NCBI GenBank assembly: GCA_029778105.1
Contig: JAKOQZ010000025.1
Location: 1 to 44,522, forward strand
DNA length: 44,522 nucleotides
From: Pseudomonadota bacterium
GTDB lineage: Bacteria; Pseudomonadota; Alphaproteobacteria; Micropepsales; Micropepsaceae
Direction of reading: 5' to 3'
The translations under genes were made by a program, and so were the position numbers. Positions 34,767 to 42,541 of the stretch are shown piece by piece. How positions within the stretch are numbered: position 1 is the stretch's first letter; each line of letters begins with the position of its first letter. Under the pieces are notes generated by a model. That model searched no databases. It was given only the letters and a program-made list of their open reading frames with translations, and had not been told where the DNA came from.

Positions 34767-35611
34767 CGTTCGCGGCGCGCCAGGAAGGCCAGACGCTCGA
34801 ACAGGTGCACGTCCTGCTCGTTCTTGAGCAGGGCGCCGTGGAGCGGCGGGATCAGCTTGGTCGGGTCCTTCTCGCGCAGCATCTCGGGCGTGATGTCTTC
34901 CACCATCAGCAGCTTCAGCCAGTCGAGCAGCTCCGACGTCGAGGGCTTCTTCTTGAGGCCGGGCACATCGCGCAGCTGATAGAAGGTGTTCAGCGCCTCC
35001 GACACGAGCTGCTGCTTGATGTTGGGGAAGTGGACGTCGACGATGGCCTGCATCGTCTCGCGGTCGGGGAACTTGATGTAGTGGAAGAAGCAGCGGCGCA
35101 GGAACGCGTCGGGCAGCTCTTTCTCGTTGTTGGATGTGACGATCATGACGGGGCGCACCTTGGCCTTGATCGTCTCGCCGGTCTCGTAGACGAAGAACTC
35201 CATGCGATCGAGCTCCTGCAGGAGGTCGTTCGGGAATTCGATATCGGCCTTGTCGATCTCGTCGATCAGAAGCACGGGGCGGGTCGGCGAGGTGAACGCC
35301 TCCCACAGCTTGCCCTTTTTGATGTAGTTGGCGACGTCCTTGACCCTCTCGTCGCCCAGCTGGCTGTCGCGCAGGCGCGTGACGGCGTCGTATTCGTAGA
35401 GGCCCTGCTGGGCCTTGATGGTCGACTTGATGTGCCAGGTGATGAGCGGGGCGTTCAGGGCCTTGGCGACTTCATAGGCCAGCACGGTCTTGCCGGTGCC
35501 GGGTTCGCCCTTGATGAGCAGCGGGCGCTCGAGCGCAATGGCCGCGTTCACCGCGATGGCGAGTTCGCCGGTTGCGACATAGTCCTTGGTGCCTTCGAAG
35601 CGCGTGCTCAT
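34763..35611 (-). CDS. MoxR-family AAA ATPase
   Basis: 282 residues: Walker A GEPGTGKT (35-42), Walker B VLLIDEID (113-120), sensor 1 TSNNE and an arginine-finger segment DAFLRRCFFHYIKFPDRE. This is the MoxR group that pairs with CoxE-like vWA proteins to mature or remodel client proteins. The likely partner is the vWA protein at 25951, in the same window but about 7.6 kb away and on the other strand; in many genomes the two are adjacent. ATG at 35611. Confidence 0.92.
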   Translation of the reverse strand: MSTRFEGTKDYVATGELAIAVNAAIALERPLLIKGEPGTGKTVLAYEVAKALNAPLITWHIKSTIKAQQGLYEYDAVTRLRDSQLGDERVKDVANYIKKGKLWEAFTSPTRPVLLIDEIDKADIEFPNDLLQELDRMEFFVYETGETIKAKVRPVMIVTSNNEKELPDAFLRRCFFHYIKFPDRETMQAIVDVHFPNIKQQLVSEALNTFYQLRDVPGLKKKPSTSELLDWLKLLMVEDITPEMLREKDPTKLIPPLHGALLKNEQDVHLFERLAFLARRER

Positions 35612-36034
35612 TCCTGCATTTCCGTATGTTCTGGTGTGTGTGACGGATTGTCATGGACCCTATGGGGCAGGGCACGGGGTTTCAAGCGTGCGAGGTTCCC
35701 CTTGCGTCAAGGCGAGGCCGGCGCGGGGTGGGGTTGTTTCAGATATTTTGCACCCCCTCCCCCCTCTCTCTCTCATTCGTTGGCGCATTCGTTTGTCGCG
35801 GAAGCGCGAATTGAACGTCGATTTCCGCGCACGCCGTTCACCCCAGCCCCCCGATCCATCCTGGGCCGCCCATTGCGGCCCGTCACGATAGGAATATAGG
35901 CACATACCGGGCGCTGGCAAGGGGTGTTGCCGGGCCCTTGGCGGAGGCGCGCGCGGGAACGGACGCCCCGGCGTCTATCCCGCAGCGCAATAAGACCTTG
36001 CGGGGCGCGGAAATTATGGCTTTCATCCAACCAG
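35612..36034. other. Intergenic region upstream of the ATP-grasp gene
   Basis: No gene is supported in these 423 bp between divergent genes. It holds a pure pyrimidine tract of 22 bases ending in CT repeats (35753-35774), a small hairpin GGGCCGC/GCGGCCC (35863-35881) and GGCAA/TTGCC (35916-35931). I found no convincing promoter. Confidence 0.5.
35753..35774 (+). repeat. Homopyrimidine tract with CT dinucleotide repeat
   Basis: Twenty-two consecutive pyrimidines: C/T-mixed first half, then (CT)5-6. It lies about 140 bp upstream of the MoxR start and 260 bp upstream of the ATP-grasp start. Such tracts can slip in replication or form unusual DNA; no coding frame depends on it. Confidence 0.6.
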
Positions 36035-37561
36035 ATGACGAGCGAAGACCACGCCCTCCCGCCAGAGTTGGATGACGGCCCGGATGACGAGCAGGCGGGG
36101 GGACGCTTCGCCCGGCCGGGCATCGACGAGCCGTTCGACGCCTATGTGATCGATCACACCTATGACGAGTGCTTCCAGCCCAATCGCTGGTCGCGGCCGC
36201 ATTACGCGCCGCTGCACGAACTGCTGAGCTCGCTGCCCGTCGAGGAGATCCAGCGCCGCCAGCTGGCCTGCGAGCAGAGCTTCCTGCACCAGGGCATCAC
36301 CTTCACGGTCTATGGCGACAGCAAGGCGACCGAGAAGATCATCCCGACCGACTTGCTGCCCCGCATCATCACCGGCGCGGAATGGGACGCGGTCGAGAAG
36401 GGCCTGAAGCAGCGCATCGCGGCGCTGAATCTGTTCCTGAAAGACATCTATCACGACGCCAAGGTCGTGAAGGACGGGATCATCCCCGGCGACCTGGTGT
36501 TCGGCGCCAAGCATTTCCGCAAGGAGATGGTGGGCGTGGAGGTGCCGCGCGGCGCCTATGTGAGCGTCTGCGGCACGGATCTCATCCGCGATGAGCAGGG
36601 CAATTTCGCGATCCTGGAGGATAACCTGCGCGTGCCGTCGGGCGTCAGCTATATGCTGGCCAACCGCGAGGTGGTGCGGCGGGCCTTCCCGGCGCTGTTC
36701 CGCCAGAGCCGCGTGCGCCCGATCGAGCATTATCCGCAATTGCTGCTGGAGACGCTGCGCAGCCTCGCGCCGCCGCATCGCGAGAACCCGCGCATCGTGC
36801 TGCTGACGCCGGGCGTCTTCAATTCCGCCTATTACGAACACACCTTCCTCGCCCGCCAGATGGGCATCGAACTGGTGGAGGGGCGCGACCTGCTGGTGCA
36901 TGACGGCCGCGTCTGCATGCGCACCACCAGCGGGCTGGAGCAGGTAGACGTCATCTATCGCCGCATCGACGACGATTTCGCCGACCCGCTGGTCTTCCGG
37001 CCGGATTCGGTGCTGGGCGTGCCGGGCCTGTTCGAGGCCTATGCCAAGGGCAAGGTCGTGGTCGCCAACGCGTTCGGCAACGGCGTGGCGGACGACAAGG
37101 CGGTCTATGCCTATGTGCCCAAGCTCATCAAATACTATCTCGGCGAGGATGCGATCCTCAGCAATATCGAGACCTATCTGTGCCGCGAGCCGGCGGCGTT
37201 GAGCCACGTGCTGGCCAATCTCGACAAACTGGTGGTGAAGGCGGTGGGCGAGAGCGGCGGCTACGGCATGCTGGTCGGCCCGCACGCGACGCCGGAAGAG
37301 CGCGCGGCGTTCGGCGAGATGGTGAAGGCCGACCCCGACAATTACATCGCGCAGCCGACGATCAGCCTGAGCCGCGCGCCGTGCTTCATCGACGGCAAGT
37401 TCGAGGCGCGCCACGTGGACCTGCGCCCCTTCATCCTGACGGGCGCCGAAACGCAGATCGTGCCCGGCGGGCTGACGCGCGTGGCGCTGCGCCGCGGCAG
37501 CCTGGTGGTCAATTCCAGCCAGGGCGGCGGCTCGAAAGACACCTGGGTGGTGGGCGCGTGA
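36035..37561 (+). CDS. Circularly permuted ATP-grasp protein
   Basis: 508 residues of the CP_ATPgrasp_1 (former DUF404/DUF407) family. Characteristic stretches: [41 protein letters not shown] (about 170-200), [51 protein letters not shown] and [18 protein letters not shown], in which the ATP-binding residues lie. The fold makes peptide-like bonds from a carboxylate and an amine; the substrate is unknown. It always travels with an alpha-E protein, here one base downstream. ATG at 36035 is chosen over upstream in-frame starts because the added tail would be non-conserved. Confidence 0.92.
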   Translation: MTSEDHALPPELDDGPDDEQAGGRFARPGIDEPFDAYVIDHTYDECFQPNRWSRPHYAPLHELLSSLPVEEIQRRQLACEQSFLHQGITFTVYGDSKATEKIIPTDLLPRIITGAEWDAVEKGLKQRIAALNLFLKDIYHDAKVVKDGIIPGDLVFGAKHFRKEMVGVEVPRGAYVSVCGTDLIRDEQGNFAILEDNLRVPSGVSYMLANREVVRRAFPALFRQSRVRPIEHYPQLLLETLRSLAPPHRENPRIVLLTPGVFNSAYYEHTFLARQMGIELVEGRDLLVHDGRVCMRTTSGLEQVDVIYRRIDDDFADPLVFRPDSVLGVPGLFEAYAKGKVVVANAFGNGVADDKAVYAYVPKLIKYYLGEDAILSNIETYLCREPAALSHVLANLDKLVVKAVGESGGYGMLVGPHATPEERAAFGEMVKADPDNYIAQPTISLSRAPCFIDGKFEARHVDLRPFILTGAETQIVPGGLTRVALRRGSLVVNSSQGGGSKDTWVVGA

Positions 37562-37562
37562 C

Positions 37563-38522
37563 ATGCTGAGCCGGGTCGCAGACAGCCTTTACTGGATGGC
37601 GCGCTATGCCGAACGCGCCGAGCACGGCGCGCGGCTGCTGCGCGTGCGCCTGGAGGCGATGATCGAACAGGGCGAGCTGGAATCGAGCGAGGGCTGGCGG
37701 CGCACGCTCTATGCGCTGGCCGACACCGACCCCGAAGATCCATCGGCCGATCCGCGCGACATCACCTATCGCGTGGCGTTCGAACGCACCAATCCCTCCT
37801 CGCTGATCAGCGCCATCGCGGCCGCGCGCGACAACGCGCGCCAGGTGCGCGAGCAGACCAGCTCGGAGATGTGGGAGCAGATCAACCGGCAATATCTGAA
37901 GGTGACGACGCTGGACTATGACTGGATCTGGGCCGGCAATCCGGCGCAGACCTTCATCGATATCGGCGACGGCATCTGGATGTTCCAGGGCATCACCAAC
38001 TCCACGATGCGCCACGGCGAAGGCTTCGATTTCATCGAGCTGGGCACGTATATCGAGCGGGCGCAGCTGGTGGCGCGGTTGCTGGACGTCTATCTGTCGC
38101 CGCCGCAGGAGGACGGGCCGAAATTCGCGACGCCCGGCTATTTCGACTGGATCAGCCTGCTCAAGCAGTGCACGGGCTTCGAAGCCTATTGCAAGGTCTA
38201 CACGGCGCAGATCTCGCCCCGGAAGATCGCCGAGTTCCTGATCTTCGACCCGGAATTCCCGCATTCGATCCGCTTCGCGGTGGACAAGGTGCAGTCGGCG
38301 CTGGAGCAGATCGCGCCGGGCGCGCCGCAGACCCGCCGCGCCGCCTGCGCCCGCATGGCCGGCCGTCTGAAAGCCTTTGTCGATTACGGTTCGATGGACG
38401 AAGTCGCCGCCGGCGGCATCCAGCCTTTCCTCGCCTCGGTGCTCAAGCAGTGCGAGGCGATCCACGACAGCGTCTACAAGACCTATATCTCGTATGGGCT
38501 TGAAGACGTCGTGAAGAGCTAG
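37563..38522 (+). CDS. Alpha-E domain protein (DUF403)
   Basis: 319 residues, all-helical. The N-terminal motif LSRVADSLYWMARYAERAEHGARLL (2-26) with conserved W, R and E residues, and FIELGTYIERAQLVARLLDVY in the middle, mark the family. It is the fixed partner of circularly permuted ATP-grasp proteins; together they are thought to build or attach a small peptide. In many bacteria a transglutaminase-like protein and a proteasome-like peptidase complete the cluster; neither follows here. The start is one base after the ATP-grasp stop. Confidence 0.92.
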   Translation: MLSRVADSLYWMARYAERAEHGARLLRVRLEAMIEQGELESSEGWRRTLYALADTDPEDPSADPRDITYRVAFERTNPSSLISAIAAARDNARQVREQTSSEMWEQINRQYLKVTTLDYDWIWAGNPAQTFIDIGDGIWMFQGITNSTMRHGEGFDFIELGTYIERAQLVARLLDVYLSPPQEDGPKFATPGYFDWISLLKQCTGFEAYCKVYTAQISPRKIAEFLIFDPEFPHSIRFAVDKVQSALEQIAPGAPQTRRAACARMAGRLKAFVDYGSMDEVAAGGIQPFLASVLKQCEAIHDSVYKTYISYGLEDVVKS

Positions 38523-38542
38523 GCGGCGGTTTCCCGCGCCGC

Positions 38543-40270
38543 TCAGGCGGCGGCGCGTTCCCCGAGCGCAGCGGCGAGGCGCGGCATCACTTCGGCCCAG
38601 TCGCCGAAGGCGGCCGGAGAGAAGACCTTGCTGGCGCGATACCAGGGATAGCGGTCGGTGCCGAGCTGCGGCCAGACGGGGCCGGCGGTGAGGAACCAGA
38701 CCTCGGTGCCGACCGCGCCCGCGAGGGCGGCGGCGGCGGTGGGCGCGCTGATCACGAGATCGCAGGCGGCCGACAGCGCCGCGGCGCCGTCGAGGTCGTT
38801 CTTCAGATCGAGCCCGTCCATCTGGACGATGTCGGCGCCGAACAGCGCTTTGGCGCGCGCGATCTCGGCCTGCGCATCGCCATACTGGAGATTGACGAAG
38901 GTGACGCCGGGAACGGCGAGCACGTCTTTCCAGGCGTCGATGGCGGAGAAGTATTTCTGGCGCTGGGCGTTGATGAGCATCGAGCGCCAGCAGATCCCGA
39001 TCCTGAGGCCCGGATGCCGGGCCAGCGCCGCGCGGAATTCGGACGTGCGCTGAGGATCGGGCGTGAGGAACGCCTTGCCGGGAAAATCGTCGAGCGAGGT
39101 GCGCAGATGGGCCAGCGCGCTGCCGAGCGGCATGACGAAGTCGGGCTTGCCGGCCCACGGCACGAGCCGCACGTCCCGGGCGTTGTGCGAGGCGTTGAAA
39201 TAATTGCCGATCTCGGCGTTCGGCAGCGAACGGGCGAAGAGCGGGATCAGGCGGTCGTCGACTGCGACCTTCAGCCTGCCCGTGGGGCCGATGGCGGCGG
39301 CGACATCGGACAGCGTGTTGGCGAACATGATCTCGTCGCCCAGCCCCTGTTCGCCGATGACGAGAACCGTGCGGCCCGCGAGCGCCTCGCCTTTCCACAG
39401 CGGCGCGTCGATGCCGTAGAGCGTGGACGCGCGGTGCTGGTGGTGATGGCGGACCTCGTAGCCGGCGAAGCCTTCGGCGAGGCGGCCCATCGCGATGAGG
39501 CAGAGCGCCCGGGCGTGGCTTGTCTCGATGCGGTCGCGCGGCTCGGCTTCAAGCGAGAGCGCGTGGTCGTAGGCGTCGAGCGCCTCGTCCAGCGGGCCGG
39601 TGTGATGCAGGCCATAGCCCAGATTGTGCCAGGCCCTGGCGAATTTCGGATCGAGCCGCAGCGCCTCGCGGTAGAAGACGGCGGCCTGCGCGAAATCGCT
39701 GAGCTCCACCAGGATCGTGCCGAGCGTGTTCCACAGAAGCGGCTGCTCGGGCATGCGCATGATGGCGGTGCGGGCGACCTCGATGGCATCGTCGAAGCGC
39801 GAGGTGTCGCGCAGGACGCCCGCGAGATTGTTCCAGCCCATCGGCTGGCCCGGCTCCATCTCGCAATAGACGCGGAAGAACTTCTCGGCGACGGGGTTCA
39901 GCCCCATGCGCCAGGCCGCCAGACCCAGATTGAGGTAGAGATCGGTGTCGCCCGGGTCGAGCGCGAGCGCCTGCTCGTACATGGTGATGGCCTTGGCCAT
40001 CTCGCCGAGATTTTCCAGGCTCAGCGCGAGCATGTGATAGGCCTGGCCGCAGCGGGGATCGGCCTCGGTCGCGTCGACCGAGAGCACGGCCGCCTTGCCG
40101 TAATCGTTGCGGCGAAAGGCGTGGATCGCCTTCCTGAGATGCTTGTGACAAAGCCGGCGGGCCGCGTCGGCCACGTCGCGGGCGGAGTCGTGTTCGGCCC
40201 GGGCGAGGAACGCGGCTTTCGCGCCTATCCCGGTCGCGTTCGCGCCGTTTTCAGCCCGCTCGGCCGCCAT
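38543..40270 (-). CDS. TPR-glycosyltransferase fusion, FlmG/FlbA-like flagellin modification protein
   Basis: 575 residues. About six TPR units occupy residues 43-275; a glycosyltransferase-B-like domain follows, with GEQGLGDEIMF (306-316) and FGADIVQMDGLDLKNDLDGAAALSAACDLVIS in pattern near 470-500. In Caulobacter, FlmG has this architecture: its TPR part binds flagellin and the transferase part adds pseudaminic acid. The place, divergent from flbT-flaF and beside three flagellin genes, supports the same role. FlbA, another TPR protein of the Caulobacter flaF region, is the alternative name. No sugar-biosynthesis genes are in the window. Confidence 0.82.
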   Translation of the reverse strand: MAAERAENGANATGIGAKAAFLARAEHDSARDVADAARRLCHKHLRKAIHAFRRNDYGKAAVLSVDATEADPRCGQAYHMLALSLENLGEMAKAITMYEQALALDPGDTDLYLNLGLAAWRMGLNPVAEKFFRVYCEMEPGQPMGWNNLAGVLRDTSRFDDAIEVARTAIMRMPEQPLLWNTLGTILVELSDFAQAAVFYREALRLDPKFARAWHNLGYGLHHTGPLDEALDAYDHALSLEAEPRDRIETSHARALCLIAMGRLAEGFAGYEVRHHHQHRASTLYGIDAPLWKGEALAGRTVLVIGEQGLGDEIMFANTLSDVAAAIGPTGRLKVAVDDRLIPLFARSLPNAEIGNYFNASHNARDVRLVPWAGKPDFVMPLGSALAHLRTSLDDFPGKAFLTPDPQRTSEFRAALARHPGLRIGICWRSMLINAQRQKYFSAIDAWKDVLAVPGVTFVNLQYGDAQAEIARAKALFGADIVQMDGLDLKNDLDGAAALSAACDLVISAPTAAAALAGAVGTEVWFLTAGPVWPQLGTDRYPWYRASKVFSPAAFGDWAEVMPRLAAALGERAAA

Positions 40271-40315
40271 CGATTCATCGCTCCGCTGATCCAGCCGATA
40301 TGGCGTTCACCTTGG

Positions 40316-40331
40316 TTAAGGAGTTGTGAAC
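40316..40331. promoter_or_regulatory. CtrA-like box 1
   Basis: TTAA-N7-TGAAC, one base off the CtrA consensus TTAA-N7-TTAAC. It lies 46 bp from the TPR-glycosyltransferase start and about 92 bp before flbT. The same place holds the dyad CCTT-GGTT-AAGG inside GTTCAC/GTGAAC (40305-40331). Confidence 0.5.
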
Positions 40332-40371
40332 CCCCTCTCTGCGATCCTCGTGAAATCCGCTGCTTCGCGCG

Positions 40372-40387
40372 TTGAGAGCGCCTTAAC
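40372..40387 (+). promoter_or_regulatory. CtrA-like box 2
   Basis: TTGA-N7-TTAAC, again a single mismatch to the consensus, 36 bp before the flbT ATG. Two such boxes within 72 bp, between flagellar genes of an organism with cpdR, are unlikely to be chance, though binding is untested. Confidence 0.55.
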
Positions 40388-40422
40388 CTCGGCGCTTTAG
40401 CGTGCCCACCGAAGGACCCGCC

Positions 40423-40851
40423 ATGCCGCTCAAGCTGTCGCTCAAGCCCCACGAGAAATTCGTCGTCAACGGCGCCGTCATGATCAATGGCGACCGCAAG
40501 AGCGAGGTGGTGCTGCAGAACAAGGCGTCGATCCTGCGCGAGAAAGACATCCTGCAGCCGAACGACGCGACGACGCCCCTGAAGCGGGTCTATTTTCCGA
40601 TCCAGATGATGTACCTGGATTCATCGAGCGGCGGCGAGAATGTCGACGTCTATTACGACAGCTTCGCCGAGCGCATGGCCGATTTCATGGGCGTTGTGTC
40701 GAACCCCGACGTGCTGGCCGCCTGTGTCGCGATCAGCCGCGACGTGCTGGGCGGCCATTACTACCGCGCGCTGATGACGTGCCGCCGCCTTTTCGAATAC
40801 GAGCAGGAGCTGTTGAACTATGTCCCTGACGGCGTACCAGTCCACGCTTAA
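40423..40851 (+). CDS. flbT: Flagellin synthesis regulator FlbT
   Basis: 142 residues, full family length. MPLKLSLKPHEKFVVNGAVMINGD (in pattern, 1-24) and the helical C-terminal half with YRALMTCRRLFEYEQEL are typical. In Caulobacter FlbT binds the 5' leader of flagellin mRNA and promotes its decay until the hook is complete. The ATG at 40423 follows GAAGGAC; the GTG at 40402 has no ribosome site. It overlaps flaF by 32 bases, so the two are coupled. Confidence 0.95.
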   Translation: MPLKLSLKPHEKFVVNGAVMINGDRKSEVVLQNKASILREKDILQPNDATTPLKRVYFPIQMMYLDSSSGGENVDVYYDSFAERMADFMGVVSNPDVLAACVAISRDVLGGHYYRALMTCRRLFEYEQELLNYVPDGVPVHA

Positions 40852-41179
40852 GGCGACCGAGAACCCGCGCGACGTCGAGTACCGGCTGTTCGGCCAGGTG
40901 ACGCGCGCGCTGCTCGAAGCCCAGCCCCTGCCGCGCACCGATCCCAAGGTGATCGAAGCGCTCGACTGGAACCGTCGCATGTGGTCGACGCTGGCGAGCG
41001 ATTGCGCCAGCGACGCCAATGCGATGCCGCCGCAGATGCGGGCCGGCATCATTTCGATCTCGATGTTCGTGGCGCGCTATTCCAGCCAGGTCATGGCCGC
41101 GTCGGCCGTGCCGGTCGACCCGCTGATCGACATCAACCGCACGATCATGCAGGGCCTCGCCCAGCGCGCGGCGGCCTGA
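40820..41179 (+). CDS. flaF: Flagellar biosynthesis regulator FlaF
   Basis: 119 residues, matching FlaF through AYQSTLKATENPRDVEYRLFGQVTRAL (in pattern, 5-31) and the central RRMWSTLASDC. FlaF opposes FlbT: it is needed for flagellin translation and secretion and is itself thought to bind flagellin. It starts inside flbT in another frame. A strong dyad closes the operon at 41210. Confidence 0.95.
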   Translation: MSLTAYQSTLKATENPRDVEYRLFGQVTRALLEAQPLPRTDPKVIEALDWNRRMWSTLASDCASDANAMPPQMRAGIISISMFVARYSSQVMAASAVPVDPLIDINRTIMQGLAQRAAA

Positions 41180-41209
41180 TCTCCTAAAATCCCCGACTGA
41201 CGAAATTTC

Positions 41210-41239
41210 TCGCGCCGGGCGGCAAGCCTCGCCCGGCGC
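41210..41239 (+). terminator. Probable terminator of flbT-flaF
   Basis: An 11-bp perfect stem CGCGCCGGGCG/CGCCCGGCGCG with an eight-base loop, 30 bases after the flaF stop, followed by ATTT only. Confidence 0.6.
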
Positions 41240-41249
41240 GATTTGCCGT

Positions 41250-41264
41250 GCGGCGCTTTCTGCC
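41250..41264 (-). promoter_or_regulatory. Enhancer-like dyad upstream of flagellin 1
   Basis: CGGCGCTTTCTGCCG, a CGGC-N7-GCCG element centred about 106 bp before the expected start of flagellin 1 mRNA. Read on the minus strand it matches the element at 42396 in 13 of 15 positions. The position is that of an FlbD-type activator site. Confidence 0.45.
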
Positions 41265-41336
41265 GCGCCGGCGCGCGGCGCTTCGGGCAGAGCGCCCCTA
41301 AGACCCTTGTTTTCAAACGATTTTACGCAGGTTCCG

Positions 41337-41352
41337 TTGGCACAGGCGTTGC
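41337..41352 (+). promoter_or_regulatory. Sigma-54 promoter of flagellin 1
   Basis: TTGGCAC-N5-TTGC with ten bases between the -24 GG (41339-41340) and the -12 GC (41351-41352), the exact sigma-54 spacing. The start would be near 41363, giving a 60-nt leader. Confidence 0.85.
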
Positions 41353-41364
41353 GACCAGCCGGTC

Positions 41365-41392
41365 AGGCAAAAGCCTTGGCGCCAGAAGGCGC
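41365..41392 (+). promoter_or_regulatory. Two leader hairpins of flagellin 1 mRNA
   Basis: AGGC-AAAA-GCCT (41365-41376) and GCGCC-AGAA-GGCGC (41379-41392) follow each other right at the predicted mRNA 5' end. They resemble in place the FlbT target in Caulobacter flagellin leaders. Confidence 0.55.
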
Positions 41393-41422
41393 GACCAATC
41401 CAGCCAGAACGGACGGAACACA

Positions 41423-42244
41423 ATGCTGAGCGTGAACACCAATATGGGCGCGATGATCGCCCTTCAGAACCTGTCGAAGACCAACCGCGATATGGAAACC
41501 ACCCAGAACCGCATCAACACGGGCCTCAGCGTGTCGTCCGCCAAGGATAACGGCGGCATCTACGCGATCGCCCAGAACATGCGGGGAGAGGTGGGTGCGC
41601 TCAATGCGGTCGGGCAGAGCCTCAACCGGTCCAAGAGCATCGTGGATGTCGCTCTGGCGGCCGGGGAGACGATCTCCGACCTTATCGTGCAGATGAAGGA
41701 GAAGGCACTGGCGGCCGCCGACGCGTCGAACGACACGACGGCCCGGCTCGCGCTGAACGAGGACTTCGTGGCGCTGCGCAAGCAGATCGCTTCGATCGTC
41801 TCGAACGCTGCGTTCAGCGGCGTGAACATCATCAACAATACGACGACGAAGCTGGAGCCGCTCGCATCGGCCTCGGCCTCGAAGTTGACGGTGCTTGGCG
41901 AGAACATGTCGCTGGGCGGCTCGATCATCACGATCACCGCCACCGGGCAGATCACCACCCAGGCCGCCGCCTCGACGATGATGGGCACGATCAATACCTC
42001 TCTGACGAACGTGAACCGCGCGCTCGCGCGGCTTGGCACGTCCTCCAAGCGGCTTTCGCTGCAGGAAGAGTTCGTGACCAAGCTTTCCGACAGCCTCAAG
42101 GGCGGCATCGGCAATCTCGTCGACGCCGACCTGGCCAAGGAAAGCGCCCAGCTCCAGGCGCTGCAGGTCAAGCAGCAGCTGGGGATACAGGCGCTGTCGA
42201 TCGCGAACAGTTCGCCGTCGATCATCACGTCGCTGTTCAGGTAA
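41423..42244 (+). CDS. Flagellin 1
   Basis: 273 residues: only the D0/D1 coiled-coil ends of flagellin with a very short centre, as in Caulobacter-type flagellins. N-terminal SVNTNMGAMIALQNLSKTN and C-terminal LQVKQQLGIQALSIANSSPSIITSLFR in pattern are the polymer-forming and export parts. It is about as long as flagellin 2 and closely alike, with identical blocks such as VDADL and QVKQQLGIQALSIANS. ATG at 41423; a perfect stem and T-rich run follow at 42283. Confidence 0.96.
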   Translation: MLSVNTNMGAMIALQNLSKTNRDMETTQNRINTGLSVSSAKDNGGIYAIAQNMRGEVGALNAVGQSLNRSKSIVDVALAAGETISDLIVQMKEKALAAADASNDTTARLALNEDFVALRKQIASIVSNAAFSGVNIINNTTTKLEPLASASASKLTVLGENMSLGGSIITITATGQITTQAAASTMMGTINTSLTNVNRALARLGTSSKRLSLQEEFVTKLSDSLKGGIGNLVDADLAKESAQLQALQVKQQLGIQALSIANSSPSIITSLFR

Positions 42245-42282
42245 TCGAATCGGGTTCGTAAGGATCACCACAGAACCTGGAG

Positions 42283-42310
42283 GGGCGGCCGCGAGGCCGC
42301 CCTTTCTTTC
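42283..42310 (+). terminator. Intrinsic terminator of flagellin 1
   Basis: GGGCGGCC-GCGA-GGCCGCCC followed by TTTCTTTC. The 8-bp stem carries a GNRA tetraloop. Strong and well placed, 38 bases after the stop. Confidence 0.88.
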
Positions 42311-42319
42311 GCGCGATTG

Positions 42320-42334
42320 CGGCAAGATCTGCCG
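42320..42334 (+). promoter_or_regulatory. Enhancer-like dyad a upstream of flagellin 2
   Basis: CGGCAAGATCTGCCG, CGGC-N7-GCCG, centred about 153 bp before the expected mRNA start. A diverged relative, GGGCAGAAACTTCCG, adjoins it at 42334-42348. Confidence 0.45.
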
Positions 42335-42395
42335 GGCAGAAACTTCCGACCGGGCATAAGATTCCGCCCCAAGACGGCACACCGGCATTTGCTGC

Positions 42396-42410
42396 AGGCA
42401 GAAAGTGCCG
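42396..42410 (+). promoter_or_regulatory. Enhancer-like dyad b upstream of flagellin 2
   Basis: AGGCAGAAAGTGCCG, centred about 77 bp before the expected mRNA start; near-identical to the minus-strand reading of the flagellin 1 element. Confidence 0.45.
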
Positions 42411-42452
42411 GAAACCCGAATCTCGTCGTGGTTGACGGAAATTAATGCCCAC

Positions 42453-42468
42453 TTGGCACGCCGCCTGC
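42453..42468 (+). promoter_or_regulatory. Sigma-54 promoter of flagellin 2
   Basis: TTGGCACG-N4-CTGC, with GG (42455-42456) and GC (42467-42468) ten bases apart. The -24 part is a perfect consensus. Start near 42480, leader about 62 nt. Confidence 0.85.
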
Positions 42469-42482
42469 TCTCCCCATCGCCC

Positions 42483-42513
42483 GAGGCATATCGCCTCACG
42501 AGCAGAAAGCTCG
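42483..42513 (+). promoter_or_regulatory. Two leader hairpins of flagellin 2 mRNA
   Basis: GAGGC-ATATC-GCCTC (42483-42497) and CGAGC-AGAAA-GCTCG (42499-42513) occupy the 5' end of the predicted mRNA, the same layout as in flagellin 1, with the AGAA loop kept in the second hairpin though the stems differ. Confidence 0.6.
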
Positions 42514-42541
42514 TCGTAATTCCAGAATGGGGTGACTTCAG

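Noticed and set aside
35753..35774. Pyrimidine/CT tract as a phase-variable switch
   Set aside because: It is short, more than 140 bp from either start codon, and not between recognisable promoter elements.
41365..42513. Flagellin leader hairpins as riboswitches
   Set aside because: Stems are short and simple with no large conserved aptamer; FlbT binding is the better explanation.
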